The notes beneath the pieces are model-generated. The model made no database searches and was not told where the DNA came from. It worked only from the letters and a program-made list of their open reading frames with translations. A DNA stretch of 30,786 nucleotides. It comes from SM1-73 sp964588305. GTDB taxonomy: Bacteria > Zixibacteria > MSB-5A5 > SM1-73. The stretch covers positions 1 through 30,786 of the forward strand of contig CAZPOP010000030.1 of the NCBI GenBank assembly GCA_964588305.1, in the 5' to 3' direction. This document shows positions 16,158 through 23,833 of this stretch, in pieces. Position 1 is the first letter of the stretch, and the number at the start of each line of letters is the position of its first letter. A program made the position numbers and the translations under genes.

Positions 16158-16391
16158 ATGAAACAACTAAGCTATAGAATTCTGCTTAGGAAAGAACCTG
16201 AGGGTGGTTATACCGTAACAGTTCCTTCGCTTCCCGGTTGCGTCACATACGGCGATACCATAGAACAAGCGATCAAAATGGCAAGGGAAGCTATTGAGTT
16301 ATACATAGAGAGCTTAAAAGAGCATGGTCAGGAGGTCCCCACGGAGGAAGGAACTTTCGAATACACCCTAACAGTAAAATCTTATGCCTAA
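16158..16391 (+). CDS. hicB: HicB-family antitoxin
   Basis: A 77-residue protein with the compact HicB fold: an N-terminal strand (YRILLRKEPEGGYTVTVPSLPGC), then GDTIEQAIKMAREAIELYIE, the hallmark of partial RNase-H-like HicB antitoxins. It neutralises HicA and usually represses the operon. AAGGAG lies at the proper distance from ATG 16158. It is the short form without an obvious C-terminal DNA-binding domain. Its end overlaps hicA by 8 bp, showing translational coupling. It lies directly after the scpA remnant. Confidence 0.92.
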   Translation: MKQLSYRILLRKEPEGGYTVTVPSLPGCVTYGDTIEQAIKMAREAIELYIESLKEHGQEVPTEEGTFEYTLTVKSYA

Positions 16392-16608
16392 ACTCCCATC
16401 CTTTACTCCTCAGAAAATTATCAAGATGCTCGAAAAGAAAGGGTTTGTTTTGGATAGGATTAAAGGAAGCCATCATATTTACCACAATCCGGAGACAAAA
16501 AGAAGAGTTGTTGTCCCTCTTTACAAAACGGATTTACCCAGGGGAACGCTGCTTGAAATTTTAAAACAAGCGGGTATGAGTAAAGAGGAGTTAAGAAATT
16601 TACTATAA
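16384..16608 (+). CDS. hicA: HicA-family toxin (mRNA interferase)
   Basis: A 74-residue toxin with a double-stranded-RNA-binding-like fold. Seen here: KIIKMLEKKGF, then KGSHHIYHN, with catalytic His30 in the Gly-Ser-His motif, then RRVVVP and the C-terminal helix GTLLEILKQAGMS. HicA cleaves mRNA and stops translation under stress. It overlaps hicB, so antitoxin comes first, the less common order but well documented. No attachment sites were recognised, yet it sits between two scpA 5' ends. Confidence 0.93.
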   Translation: MPKLPSFTPQKIIKMLEKKGFVLDRIKGSHHIYHNPETKRRVVVPLYKTDLPRGTLLEILKQAGMSKEELRNLL

Positions 16609-16681
16609 GGGAAAAACTTTGCCCAGCGCGGTATAAGCGAAGCTAAGGGGGAATTGATCGGGAATAATCGAGAGAAAGAAA

Positions 16682-17425
16682 ATGGAATCAGCCGAAACAA
16701 AACCACAAGAAGAAAGCTCCGCATATTCAGTCAAACTGGACGTTTTTGAAGGTCCATTAGATCTGCTTTTGTTCCTCATCAAAAGGGACGAGGTGGATAT
16801 CTACGATATTCCCATCGCCCATATCACCAGGCAATATTTGGAATATGTTGAGTTGATGAAGGTTCTTGACCTGGAGATTGCCGGGGAGTTCATCGTGATG
16901 GCGGCAACGCTTATCCGAATCAAGGCCAGGATGCTTCTGCCCAGGACTGTGGATGAGGAAGAAGAGAAAGATCCCAGAGAGGAATTAGTTCAAGCCTTGA
17001 TAGAGTATAGAAAGTACAAAGAGGCGGCTGGAGTTTTAAAGGGAAGAGAGGAAGAACAGTCCCGTCAGTTTCCCCGTACTGATTTTTCTTTTCTGGAAAA
17101 GCTGCCCAAAGAAGAGATTCTGGTGGAGGCAAACCTGTACGACCTGATGTCTGCTTTCAAAGACATTCTTGATTCTCATCCCCAAGAGAGGTTCCACACC
17201 GTGAATTATCCCAAGGTCACCGTAGAGGAAAGAATCGAATATGTGTTGAGCTGCTTGGCCCAAAAAGACGGCGTGGTTTTCACCGAGCTCTTCTTGGATA
17301 CTCCGGTCAAATTGGTGATGGTGGTTACCTTCATGGCGATTTTGGAATTGATCCGGTTGCAGAAAATCTATATCAGGCAAACCAAGCACTTTTCAGAGAT
17401 CTGGGTTTTTAGGAACGAAAAATAG
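16682..17425 (+). CDS. scpA: Segregation and condensation protein A
   Basis: A 247-residue kleisin that bridges SMC heads and partners with ScpB in chromosome condensation. The conserved N-terminal kleisin segment VFEGPLDLLLFLIKRDEVDIYDIPI (shown in part; residues 21-45) binds the SMC neck, and the C-terminal winged helix (residues about 175-247) binds the SMC cap. Length is normal and no frameshift is seen. The first 31 codons are duplicated 710 bp upstream as a remnant. scpB, usually next, is not found in this window; the following gene is a metabolic dehydrogenase after a palindrome and a promoter. Confidence 0.95.
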   Translation: MESAETKPQEESSAYSVKLDVFEGPLDLLLFLIKRDEVDIYDIPIAHITRQYLEYVELMKVLDLEIAGEFIVMAATLIRIKARMLLPRTVDEEEEKDPREELVQALIEYRKYKEAAGVLKGREEEQSRQFPRTDFSFLEKLPKEEILVEANLYDLMSAFKDILDSHPQERFHTVNYPKVTVEERIEYVLSCLAQKDGVVFTELFLDTPVKLVMVVTFMAILELIRLQKIYIRQTKHFSEIWVFRNEK

Positions 17426-17428
17426 AAA

Positions 17429-17456
17429 CCAGCGCCTAACTTAAGTTCGGCGCTGG
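17429..17456. repeat. 28-nt palindrome, copy 1
   Basis: Left arm CCAGCGCCTAAC, loop TTAA, right arm GTTCGGCGCTGG, with a single mismatch. It begins four bases after the scpA stop. Two more copies with the same length and loop position lie at 23007 and 23806. Confidence 0.75.
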
Positions 17457-17549
17457 CAATTGAGTGGAAGGTATAAGGAGCATGATTTCCTGCAGCGTCC
17501 CGGCTTTGTACGGGGCGTTGTTTTTTTGTCAAAAAATTAAAAAATTCCT

Positions 17550-17578
17550 TTGTTTTTTCCCCGGAAGCATGTTATATT
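17550..17578 (+). promoter_or_regulatory. Probable promoter of the acyl-CoA operon
   Basis: TTGTTT (17550-17555), a 17-bp spacer and TATATT (17573-17578) in AT-rich DNA. It would give a leader of about 77 nt before the 3-hydroxyacyl-CoA dehydrogenase gene. Confidence 0.6.
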
Positions 17579-17661
17579 TTTCACAAGCTCTTTGGGCTCG
17601 GAATAAAACCAAGAGTGAATTATCAAGTTTAATCTCAAATAAGAACTGTGGAGGTTAGTCT

Positions 17662-19002
17662 ATGAATTTCGATGAGAGACTCAGGAACGTGTCGGTGGTT
17701 GGGGCAGCCGGAAAGATGGGCAGTGGCATTTCTCTTCTTTTGGCTCAGGAGATGGCAAAGCAGAAGCTGAAGTCGGAGAATCAGGATGTCCCTTATCGCC
17801 TGAATCTGATTGATGTCAACGAGCTGGCTTTGGATGGTCTTCTCAAGTATCTCAGATCTCAACTGACAAAAGCGGGAGAGAAAACAACCGTTTTATTGAG
17901 AAGTCTTTACAAGAACCGCGAAGATCTGGTGGAGAATTACGACATAATAGACGCATTTGTGGATGATGCCATTTCCGTCGTGAGATTGGGGACAGATCTG
18001 AATATGGTAAAAGACTCTCATATTATTTTTGAGGCGATAGTGGAAGACAAGGACGTGAAAGTGGGTCTGCTCAAAAAGGTGGATCAGCTCTCCAACAAAG
18101 ACACAGTCTATTTCACCAACACTTCCTCCATTCCCATACATGTTCTCAATCAAGACGCAAATCTGGGAGGAAGGATAATCGGCTTTCACTTTTACAATCC
18201 ACCGGCGGTTCAAAGGTTAGCTGAGCTAATTGCCGCAGACCAGACCAAGCCCGAATTAAAGGAAATGTCTTTGGAGCTCGCCAAAAGGTTGCGCAAGACC
18301 ATCGTTCCGTCCAACGACATTGCAGGTTTTATAGGTAATGGTCATTTCCTAAGGGACGGTTTGTACGCCATAGGAGAAGCCAAGAAATTGGCTTCTGAAC
18401 ATAGCTTGCCGGGAGCCATTTACATCATGAACAAGGTCAGCCAGGATCTTTTGGTCAGGCCTATGGGCATCTTTCAGCTGATTGATTATGTGGGAGTGGA
18501 TGTCTACCAGTGCATATCGGAGACGGTGGCCGGTTACATCAAAGGTGAGAACCTTCAGGATGACCTGCTTTCCAAGATGGTTGAGAAAAAGGTCTTGGGT
18601 GGTCAGCGCGCAGATGGAAGTCAGAAGGATGGTTTTTTGAAATATGAAAAAGGACGGCCTGCCGGCGTATACGATCTGGATAAAGGCGAGTACAAGATGT
18701 TCGATTCAAAAGGCTGGAGTGGAGAGATAGACAAAAAGTTGGGAGCCTATCCTGAAGGTACCATTCCCTGGAGAGTGCTTTTGATGGATCCCAAAAAGAA
18801 CGAGAAGCTCTCCGCATACTTCAAGAATCTGAACGCCTCGAATATGGCTGGAGCAAAACTGGCAAAAGCCTATCTGAGCAAATCCAAGGAGATTGGGAAC
18901 TTCTTGGTCAAAAGCGGCGTGGCAAAATCAGCCGACGATGTGAACAGCGTTTTGCTCAACGGATTTTATCACCTTTACGGACCGATCAATGATTACATCT
19001 GA
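17662..19002 (+). CDS. 3-hydroxyacyl-CoA dehydrogenase
   Basis: A 446-residue NAD-dependent enzyme that oxidises 3-hydroxyacyl-CoA to 3-ketoacyl-CoA in beta-oxidation or its reverse. The Rossmann motif GAAGKMGSG lies at residues 14-22, the FEAIVED segment at 123-129 and the catalytic HFYNP with His176 at 176-180; NDIAGFIGN follows near 214. It is much longer than the usual 280-residue single-domain HBD, with extra sequence between the first two strands and a long C-terminal part. GGAGG lies near the ATG. It opens the acyl-CoA gene block. Confidence 0.85.
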   Translation: MNFDERLRNVSVVGAAGKMGSGISLLLAQEMAKQKLKSENQDVPYRLNLIDVNELALDGLLKYLRSQLTKAGEKTTVLLRSLYKNREDLVENYDIIDAFVDDAISVVRLGTDLNMVKDSHIIFEAIVEDKDVKVGLLKKVDQLSNKDTVYFTNTSSIPIHVLNQDANLGGRIIGFHFYNPPAVQRLAELIAADQTKPELKEMSLELAKRLRKTIVPSNDIAGFIGNGHFLRDGLYAIGEAKKLASEHSLPGAIYIMNKVSQDLLVRPMGIFQLIDYVGVDVYQCISETVAGYIKGENLQDDLLSKMVEKKVLGGQRADGSQKDGFLKYEKGRPAGVYDLDKGEYKMFDSKGWSGEIDKKLGAYPEGTIPWRVLLMDPKKNEKLSAYFKNLNASNMAGAKLAKAYLSKSKEIGNFLVKSGVAKSADDVNSVLLNGFYHLYGPINDYI

Positions 19003-19168
19003 TGCACATTTGAAGCTGGTTTGACGGTGTCGATGCTCGTCTTGAAGCTCGAGGTTGGTAAGTCGAAGTTCGTGTTTTTCCAGCTTTGAGCATCCGCGAG
19101 CGAGCGTCGATACGAGCTTCGCAAACGATAAACGGAATACGAGAATACTTAGCTCAAGGAGGTAAAAA

Positions 19169-20416
19169 ATGAAGAAACTAAGAAAGCCTGTTTATGCCGC
19201 CGCAGGCTATAACACAGTATCCTTTGGTTCGGGCAGAAGGGAATTTCATCCCAAGAAACCGCGTCCGGGTTTGGAAGAGTATATATCCGAGGCAGGTAAG
19301 GGAGTAATTGCCCAGATCAACGATGTGGATAGCATTGATGAGGGAGTCATAGGCAATTTCATGGCGGCCAGATTTAACCGCCAGGGCAATTTGCCAGGCT
19401 TTATCCCCTTCATCGATCCCACACTGGAGTACAAGCCCTGCACCAGAGTGGAAGGTGCTTGCGGGTCAGGCGGATTGGCTCTCTATACCGCAATCAAAAC
19501 CATTTGCTCCGATTTGGCAGATGTGGTTTTGACCATGGGGGTGGAGGTGCAGAATACGGTAAAAGCCATCTATGGGGCAGATATTTTGGGTGGAGCCGGA
19601 CACTATAAGTCCCAGCGCAAGAACGGTCATGCGTACTTTTTTCCAGGGCAGTTTTCCGACCGGGCCGGAACCTGCTATGAGAAATTCGGGTACGATTACG
19701 TGAGAAAGGGAATGGCACACTGGTATGCCCGCGCTGTAACCAATGCTCGGAAGAACCCCAAAGCTCAGGAGTACCATAACCGCATCGAGGATCTGGTAGC
19801 CACCGGGATGACACCCCCAAACCCTAAGGTATTCTGTGATCATCTAAACGTGTATGATTGCTCAAAGGTCTCTGACGGCTGTTCTGGTTTGATCTTCGCG
19901 TCTGAGGAAGGGTTGAACAGGGCGGGAATTGACAAGAAAGATGCCGTCGAGGTCATCGGTTTAGGTCAGTCTCAGGCGGATGTGACGAAACTGCCAGAAG
20001 ATCGTACCAGGCTCGCCACCACCCGTAAGTCTGTGGAGAAAGCATACGAGATGAGTGGTCTGGGTCCCAAGGACCTCGGCGTTCTAGAAGTGCATGATTG
20101 TTTTACCATCGGCGGACTTCTTCATATGGAAGCAACCGGTGTGGTTGGGTATGGTGAAGGGGCGGGCTTCGTGGCGGAAGGCAAAACCGCCATGGACGGA
20201 GAGATGCCCACCAATGCCACCGGCGGACTTGTCGGCTTCGGGCACTACACCGGAGGAACCGGAGTCAGGCAGGCTGTGGATTTGCTCCATCAACTGACGG
20301 GCAAGGCAGGAGACTGTCAGGTTGCGATAAAACCCAACAGACCCTACGGCATGCTGATTAGCATGGGCGGAAATGACAGGACCGTCACCGCCATGATATT
20401 CAATAGGGCGGCGTAG
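19169..20416 (+). CDS. Thiolase family protein (SCP-x-like)
   Basis: A 415-residue thiolase-fold enzyme likely cleaving 3-ketoacyl-CoA to acetyl-CoA plus a shortened acyl-CoA, or condensing two acyl-CoAs. The nucleophile Cys98 is in VEGACGSGG, His309 in EVHDCF and His359 in GFGHYTGGTG. This HDCF and GHY pattern is closer to SCP-x/archaeal-type thiolases than to AtoB-type acetyl-CoA acetyltransferase. AAGGAGG lies before the ATG. It is located after the dehydrogenase and before two acyl-CoA dehydrogenases. The acyl preference cannot be predicted. Confidence 0.85.
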   Translation: MKKLRKPVYAAAGYNTVSFGSGRREFHPKKPRPGLEEYISEAGKGVIAQINDVDSIDEGVIGNFMAARFNRQGNLPGFIPFIDPTLEYKPCTRVEGACGSGGLALYTAIKTICSDLADVVLTMGVEVQNTVKAIYGADILGGAGHYKSQRKNGHAYFFPGQFSDRAGTCYEKFGYDYVRKGMAHWYARAVTNARKNPKAQEYHNRIEDLVATGMTPPNPKVFCDHLNVYDCSKVSDGCSGLIFASEEGLNRAGIDKKDAVEVIGLGQSQADVTKLPEDRTRLATTRKSVEKAYEMSGLGPKDLGVLEVHDCFTIGGLLHMEATGVVGYGEGAGFVAEGKTAMDGEMPTNATGGLVGFGHYTGGTGVRQAVDLLHQLTGKAGDCQVAIKPNRPYGMLISMGGNDRTVTAMIFNRAA

Positions 20417-20457
20417 AAGAATAGCATACATGTTTTGTAACGAAGGTTATCACCCAC

Positions 20458-20643
20458 CTGCCGAGGCAGACGCACGTTTGTGGGACATGGGGGGATGATA
20501 GCATTCTGCAAAAAGCAGAGTATTTTTGTTTGCGCGACACAAGTGTCGCTACTCCAGATCGTCCCGCCCACACAGAGCAGCAGAGCTTGCAGAGGTGAGG
20601 CCCCGATAAATCGGGATAAACTTCGATCCCCCGCCTTTGGCGG
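20458..20643. repeat. Array of four short perfect hairpins
   Basis: The 274-bp gap between the thiolase and the first acyl-CoA dehydrogenase holds CTGCC-GA-GGCAG (20458-20469), GCGACAC-AA-GTGTCGC (20534-20549), CCCGAT-AA-ATCGGG (20602-20615) and CCGCC-TTT-GGCGG (20631-20643). The third and fourth belong to families seen elsewhere in the window. No gene is evident here. Confidence 0.65.
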
Positions 20644-20690
20644 CGGAATCTGCGTCTTGACAGTTAAGAAACACAAAATAAGGAGCGGTT

Positions 20691-21833
20691 ATGGATTTCG
20701 AACTTACCGAAGAACAGAGAATGGTGAAGGAGGCAGCTGCCGATTTTGCCAAAAATACACTGGCGCCCCGGGCTGAGGAATTCGATCAAAATGAGGAGAT
20801 CCCGAAGGATATCTACCAGGAGCTTGCCAGCTTGGGCTATATGGCCATCATGATTCCCGAGGAATTTGGCGGATCCAATTTCGATTTCATCAGCTACATC
20901 CTGATAATGGAGGAATTCGCCAAGGCCTGCGCAGCTTTGGAGATTTCGATCTCAGTGCATAACTCATTAGTAGGTGATGCTATCCTGAGATTTGGGACCC
21001 CTGAGCAGAAGAAAAAATATCTCCCTATTTTGGCAAAGGGCGAAAAGCTAGGAGCATATTCCCTGACCGAGCCGGGATCGGGCACCGATGCCGGCAGCCT
21101 CAGAACCAGTGCCGTGCCCAAAGATGATTTCTATTTACTGAATGGGACGAAGACATTCGTCACCAATGCCGGAATCGCCGATCTTTTCGTGGTCTTCGTC
21201 TCCACCAAACCGGAGCTTAAGTCCAAGGGGATTTCTTGCCTGTTGGTGGAAAAAGGAACCGAAGGATTCTCCATCGGGGTCAGCGAGAAAAAAATGGGGC
21301 TGAAGGCTTCCGATACCCGGGAGCTTTCTTTCTCGGACTGCAAGATTCCCAAGGAGAATCTCCTGGGAAAGGAAAATGAAGGATTCAAGATCGCCCTTTC
21401 ACTTTTGGATCCCAGCAGAATCGCAGTGGGAGCGCAATCAATCGGAATAGCTCAAGCCGCGCTCGATGAATCCTTAAAATACTCCAAAGAAAGAGTTCAA
21501 TTTGGCCAACCCCTCTGCAATTTTCAGGCGATTCAATTCAAGTTAGCGGACATGGCTACCCAGATAGATGCGGCCAGGCTTTTGGTTCATCGTGCTGCTT
21601 ACATTCACAGCCAGGGCGTCAGATGCAGCCGGGAGGCCGCCATGGCTAAGCTTTATGCCTCGGAGGCGGCAAATCGGATAGTCAATGAAGCGGTACAGAT
21701 TCATGGCGGATACGGCTACATGAAAGAATATGCCGTGGAGAGATACTTCCGGGACGCGCGGGTGACAGAAATCTACGAGGGCACCTCGGAAGCCCAAAGA
21801 ATCGTTATCTCCCGTCATCTTTTGAAGGACTAA
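20691..21833 (+). CDS. Acyl-CoA dehydrogenase
   Basis: A 380-residue FAD enzyme that introduces a trans-2 double bond in acyl-CoA, passing electrons to ETF. Typical features: LTEEQRMVKE at the N terminus, YSLTEPGSGTDA near residue 124 (FAD/substrate region), NGTKTFVTNA, RVQFGQPLCNFQAIQ, IHGGYGYMKEY, and the catalytic base Glu363 in IYEGTSEAQR. The Glu position is that of short-chain/butyryl and branched short-chain enzymes. AGGAG precedes the ATG. A second paralogue starts 15 bp after its stop. Confidence 0.94.
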   Translation: MDFELTEEQRMVKEAAADFAKNTLAPRAEEFDQNEEIPKDIYQELASLGYMAIMIPEEFGGSNFDFISYILIMEEFAKACAALEISISVHNSLVGDAILRFGTPEQKKKYLPILAKGEKLGAYSLTEPGSGTDAGSLRTSAVPKDDFYLLNGTKTFVTNAGIADLFVVFVSTKPELKSKGISCLLVEKGTEGFSIGVSEKKMGLKASDTRELSFSDCKIPKENLLGKENEGFKIALSLLDPSRIAVGAQSIGIAQAALDESLKYSKERVQFGQPLCNFQAIQFKLADMATQIDAARLLVHRAAYIHSQGVRCSREAAMAKLYASEAANRIVNEAVQIHGGYGYMKEYAVERYFRDARVTEIYEGTSEAQRIVISRHLLKD

Positions 21834-21848
21834 TCACAGGAGATCGAT

Positions 21849-22982
21849 ATGAAGCTTAGTCAAAAACATGAAGAGTTCCGCCAAAAGATACGAGAATTCG
21901 CAGAAGCAGAAATCGAACCCAAGGCCTCCTCCCTCGACGAGAAAGCGGAGTTCTCCTTTGACACCGTGAGGAAGCTGGGGGAGATGGGAATTTTGGGGAT
22001 GGTGGCCCCCAAAGAATACGGTGGAACCGGACATGACACCGTCAGCTATTCCATAGCGGTGGAGGAAATATCCCGGGTTTGCGGTTCCACCGGCATTACT
22101 GTGGCGGCTCACAACTCCTTAGGGGTTTATCCCATCTATCTTTTCGGCAATGAGGAGCAGAAAAGAAAATACATTCCTCCCTTAGCCCGAGGGGAAAAGT
22201 TAGGATCATTTGGTTTAACCGAACCGGGCGCCGGCTCAGATGCGGCTGGCACCAAAACTACTGCGGTTTTGGATGGTGACTCATATGTGGTCAACGGCAC
22301 CAAGACTTTTATCACCAACGCCAGCGTGGGAGAGACTTTTGTAATTACCGCGGTAACCGACAAAACCAAAAGATATAAGGGAATAAGCTCCTTCATCGTG
22401 GAAAAGGGAATGAAAGGTTTTACCATTGGGAAGAAAGAGAACAAAATGGGCTTAAGGGGTTCGGATACTGCTACTCTGATTTTTGAAGATTTGCAGATTC
22501 CCAAAGAAAATCTTTTGGGCAAAGAGGGAGAAGGATTCAAGCAGTTTATGATAACTCTGGATGGGGGGAGGATCAGTATAGGAGCCATGGCCTTGGGAAT
22601 TGCCCAGGGAGCGTTTGATAAGGCTTTGAAATACGCCAAAGAAAGGGAGCAATTCGGGCAGCCCATAGCCAACTTTCAGGCCATCCAGTGGAAGTTGGCT
22701 GACATGGCTACACAACTTGAAGCGGCAAGGCATATGATATATCATTCCTCTGAACTAAAGGATAAAGGAGAAAGGTTCATCAAGGAATCTGCCATGGCAA
22801 AGCTCTACGCTTCAGAGGTGGGAACATTCGTCACCTATCAGGCCATTCAGATCTTTGGTGGTTATGGATATATGTCTGAGTATCCGGTGGAAAGATATCT
22901 GCGGGACATCAAGCTTTGTGAGATCGGCGAGGGAACCTCAGAAATTCAAAGAATAGTCATAGCGCGAGAACTTTTGAGATGA
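21849..22982 (+). CDS. Acyl-CoA dehydrogenase
   Basis: A 377-residue paralogue of the previous gene with the same domain order: FGLTEPGAGSDA near residue 121, NGTKTFITNA, REQFGQPIANFQAIQ, IFGGYGYMSEYP and catalytic Glu361 in IGEGTSEIQR. A Shine-Dalgarno AGGAG lies before ATG 21849. Two adjacent enzymes suggest different chain lengths or branched substrates such as isovaleryl- or isobutyryl-CoA, which fits the leucine-dehydrogenase-like gene downstream; this is inference. A 28-nt palindrome begins 24 bp after its stop. Confidence 0.94.
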   Translation: MKLSQKHEEFRQKIREFAEAEIEPKASSLDEKAEFSFDTVRKLGEMGILGMVAPKEYGGTGHDTVSYSIAVEEISRVCGSTGITVAAHNSLGVYPIYLFGNEEQKRKYIPPLARGEKLGSFGLTEPGAGSDAAGTKTTAVLDGDSYVVNGTKTFITNASVGETFVITAVTDKTKRYKGISSFIVEKGMKGFTIGKKENKMGLRGSDTATLIFEDLQIPKENLLGKEGEGFKQFMITLDGGRISIGAMALGIAQGAFDKALKYAKEREQFGQPIANFQAIQWKLADMATQLEAARHMIYHSSELKDKGERFIKESAMAKLYASEVGTFVTYQAIQIFGGYGYMSEYPVERYLRDIKLCEIGEGTSEIQRIVIARELLR

Positions 22983-23006
22983 TATTCTAATTGTAGCGAA
23001 AGCAGA

Positions 23007-23034
23007 CCAGCACCTAACTTAAGTTAGGTGCTGG
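23007..23034. repeat. 28-nt palindrome, copy 2 (perfect)
   Basis: Left arm CCAGCACCTAAC, loop TTAA, right arm the exact reverse complement. It lies between the second acyl-CoA dehydrogenase and the small accessory gene, 12 bp before that gene's ATG. It bounds one side of the accessory cassette. Confidence 0.85.
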
Positions 23035-23046
23035 ATTACAAATTCT

Positions 23047-23283
23047 ATGGCAGAACCGAACCGCAAACAATACATAGAAATTCTTCAGAGGATGACGGGA
23101 GAGGAGCGTGTGCGGATTGCATTTGAGTTATTTGAGATGGCAAAGAGCATCATGATTGAAGGAATGAAGGCTCAGAATCCCGACATTAAGGCGGAAGAGA
23201 TTCAAAAGGAGGTTGTTCGGAGGATGATGCTATGTCACAGGATGAATTCTTTGGGACGGTCATACAAATTCTTAATCGATTGA
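23047..23283 (+). CDS. Small helical protein paired with a nucleotidyltransferase
   Basis: A 78-residue, highly charged, probably all-helical protein. The pattern MTGEERVRIAFELFEMAK followed by an IEGMKAQNPDIKAEEIQKEVVRRM-like helix is the style of a recurrent small family (TPEERxxIAxEL...GIRxxxPdlseeElrrel) that commonly precedes nucleotidyltransferase genes in environmental genomes; its function is not known. No clear ribosome-binding site is seen. The last 52 bases overlap the next gene in another frame, implying translational coupling. It lies inside the cassette bounded by two 28-nt palindromes. Confidence 0.7.
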   Translation: MAEPNRKQYIEILQRMTGEERVRIAFELFEMAKSIMIEGMKAQNPDIKAEEIQKEVVRRMMLCHRMNSLGRSYKFLID

Positions 23284-23795
23284 AGATCTCGTATATGCTC
23301 ACTGGTTCGGTTGCTTCCAGCTTTCACGGTTTACCCCGATCCACTCATGATATTGATTTTGTCGCAATTGTTCTTTCGCATGATGCCAAGAAGTTTGCAG
23401 AAAGTTTTGATCCGAATCGGTATTACATTTCCGAAGAGACCATTCAAGAAGCTATAGCACAGGGAACCCCTTTTAATTTGATAGACTCACATACGGGACT
23501 GAAGGCTGATTTCTGGCCTCTTAAGTCTGATCCTTATCATCAAACTTGCTTTAATAGACGCAAGAAACAGAAAATCTTTGAAAATGATACGTATATAGCG
23601 ACTCCTGAAGATCTGATCCTGACGAAATTAGAGTGGTACAAGTTAAGTGGGGGAAGTGAAGTGCAATTCAAGGATGCTTTGGGCATATATGAAGTCCAAA
23701 AAGAGAATTTAGATTTAGATTACATCTATAAGTGGTCTGAACGTCTTGAGATCAAGAACCTGGTGGATAAACTTGTCGAAGAATCGGCTTTGTGA
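23232..23795 (+). CDS. Nucleotidyltransferase-fold protein (AbiEii/DUF6036-like)
   Basis: A 187-residue protein with the nucleotidyltransferase signature: Gly25-Ser26 (MLTGSVASSFHG), then Asp40-x-Asp42 (HDIDFV) and a third acidic residue Asp93 (KADFWP), the usual metal-binding triad. PEDLILTKLEWYK (near residues 128-140) is frequent in the AbiEii/DUF6036-type group. Members act as toxins by adding nucleotides to tRNA or other targets, but catalysis here is inferred. It overlaps the small upstream gene by 52 bp. It could be a toxin-antitoxin or phage-defence pair. A 28-nt palindrome follows 11 bp after the stop. Confidence 0.85.
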   Translation: MSQDEFFGTVIQILNRLKISYMLTGSVASSFHGLPRSTHDIDFVAIVLSHDAKKFAESFDPNRYYISEETIQEAIAQGTPFNLIDSHTGLKADFWPLKSDPYHQTCFNRRKKQKIFENDTYIATPEDLILTKLEWYKLSGGSEVQFKDALGIYEVQKENLDLDYIYKWSERLEIKNLVDKLVEESAL

Positions 23796-23805
23796 AGATG
23801 AAATT

Positions 23806-23833
23806 CCGGCAGCTAACCCAAGTTAGGTGCTGG
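23806..23833. repeat. 28-nt palindrome, copy 3
   Basis: Left arm CCGGCAGCTAAC, loop CCAA, right arm GTTAGGTGCTGG; two mismatches between arms. The right arm is identical to that of copy 2. It bounds the second side of the accessory cassette, before the enoyl-CoA hydratase gene. Confidence 0.75.

Noticed and set aside
20657..20685. TTGACA at 20657-20662 as a promoter for the first acyl-CoA dehydrogenase
   Set aside because: At 16-18 bp downstream lies the ribosome-binding site with no -10-like box.
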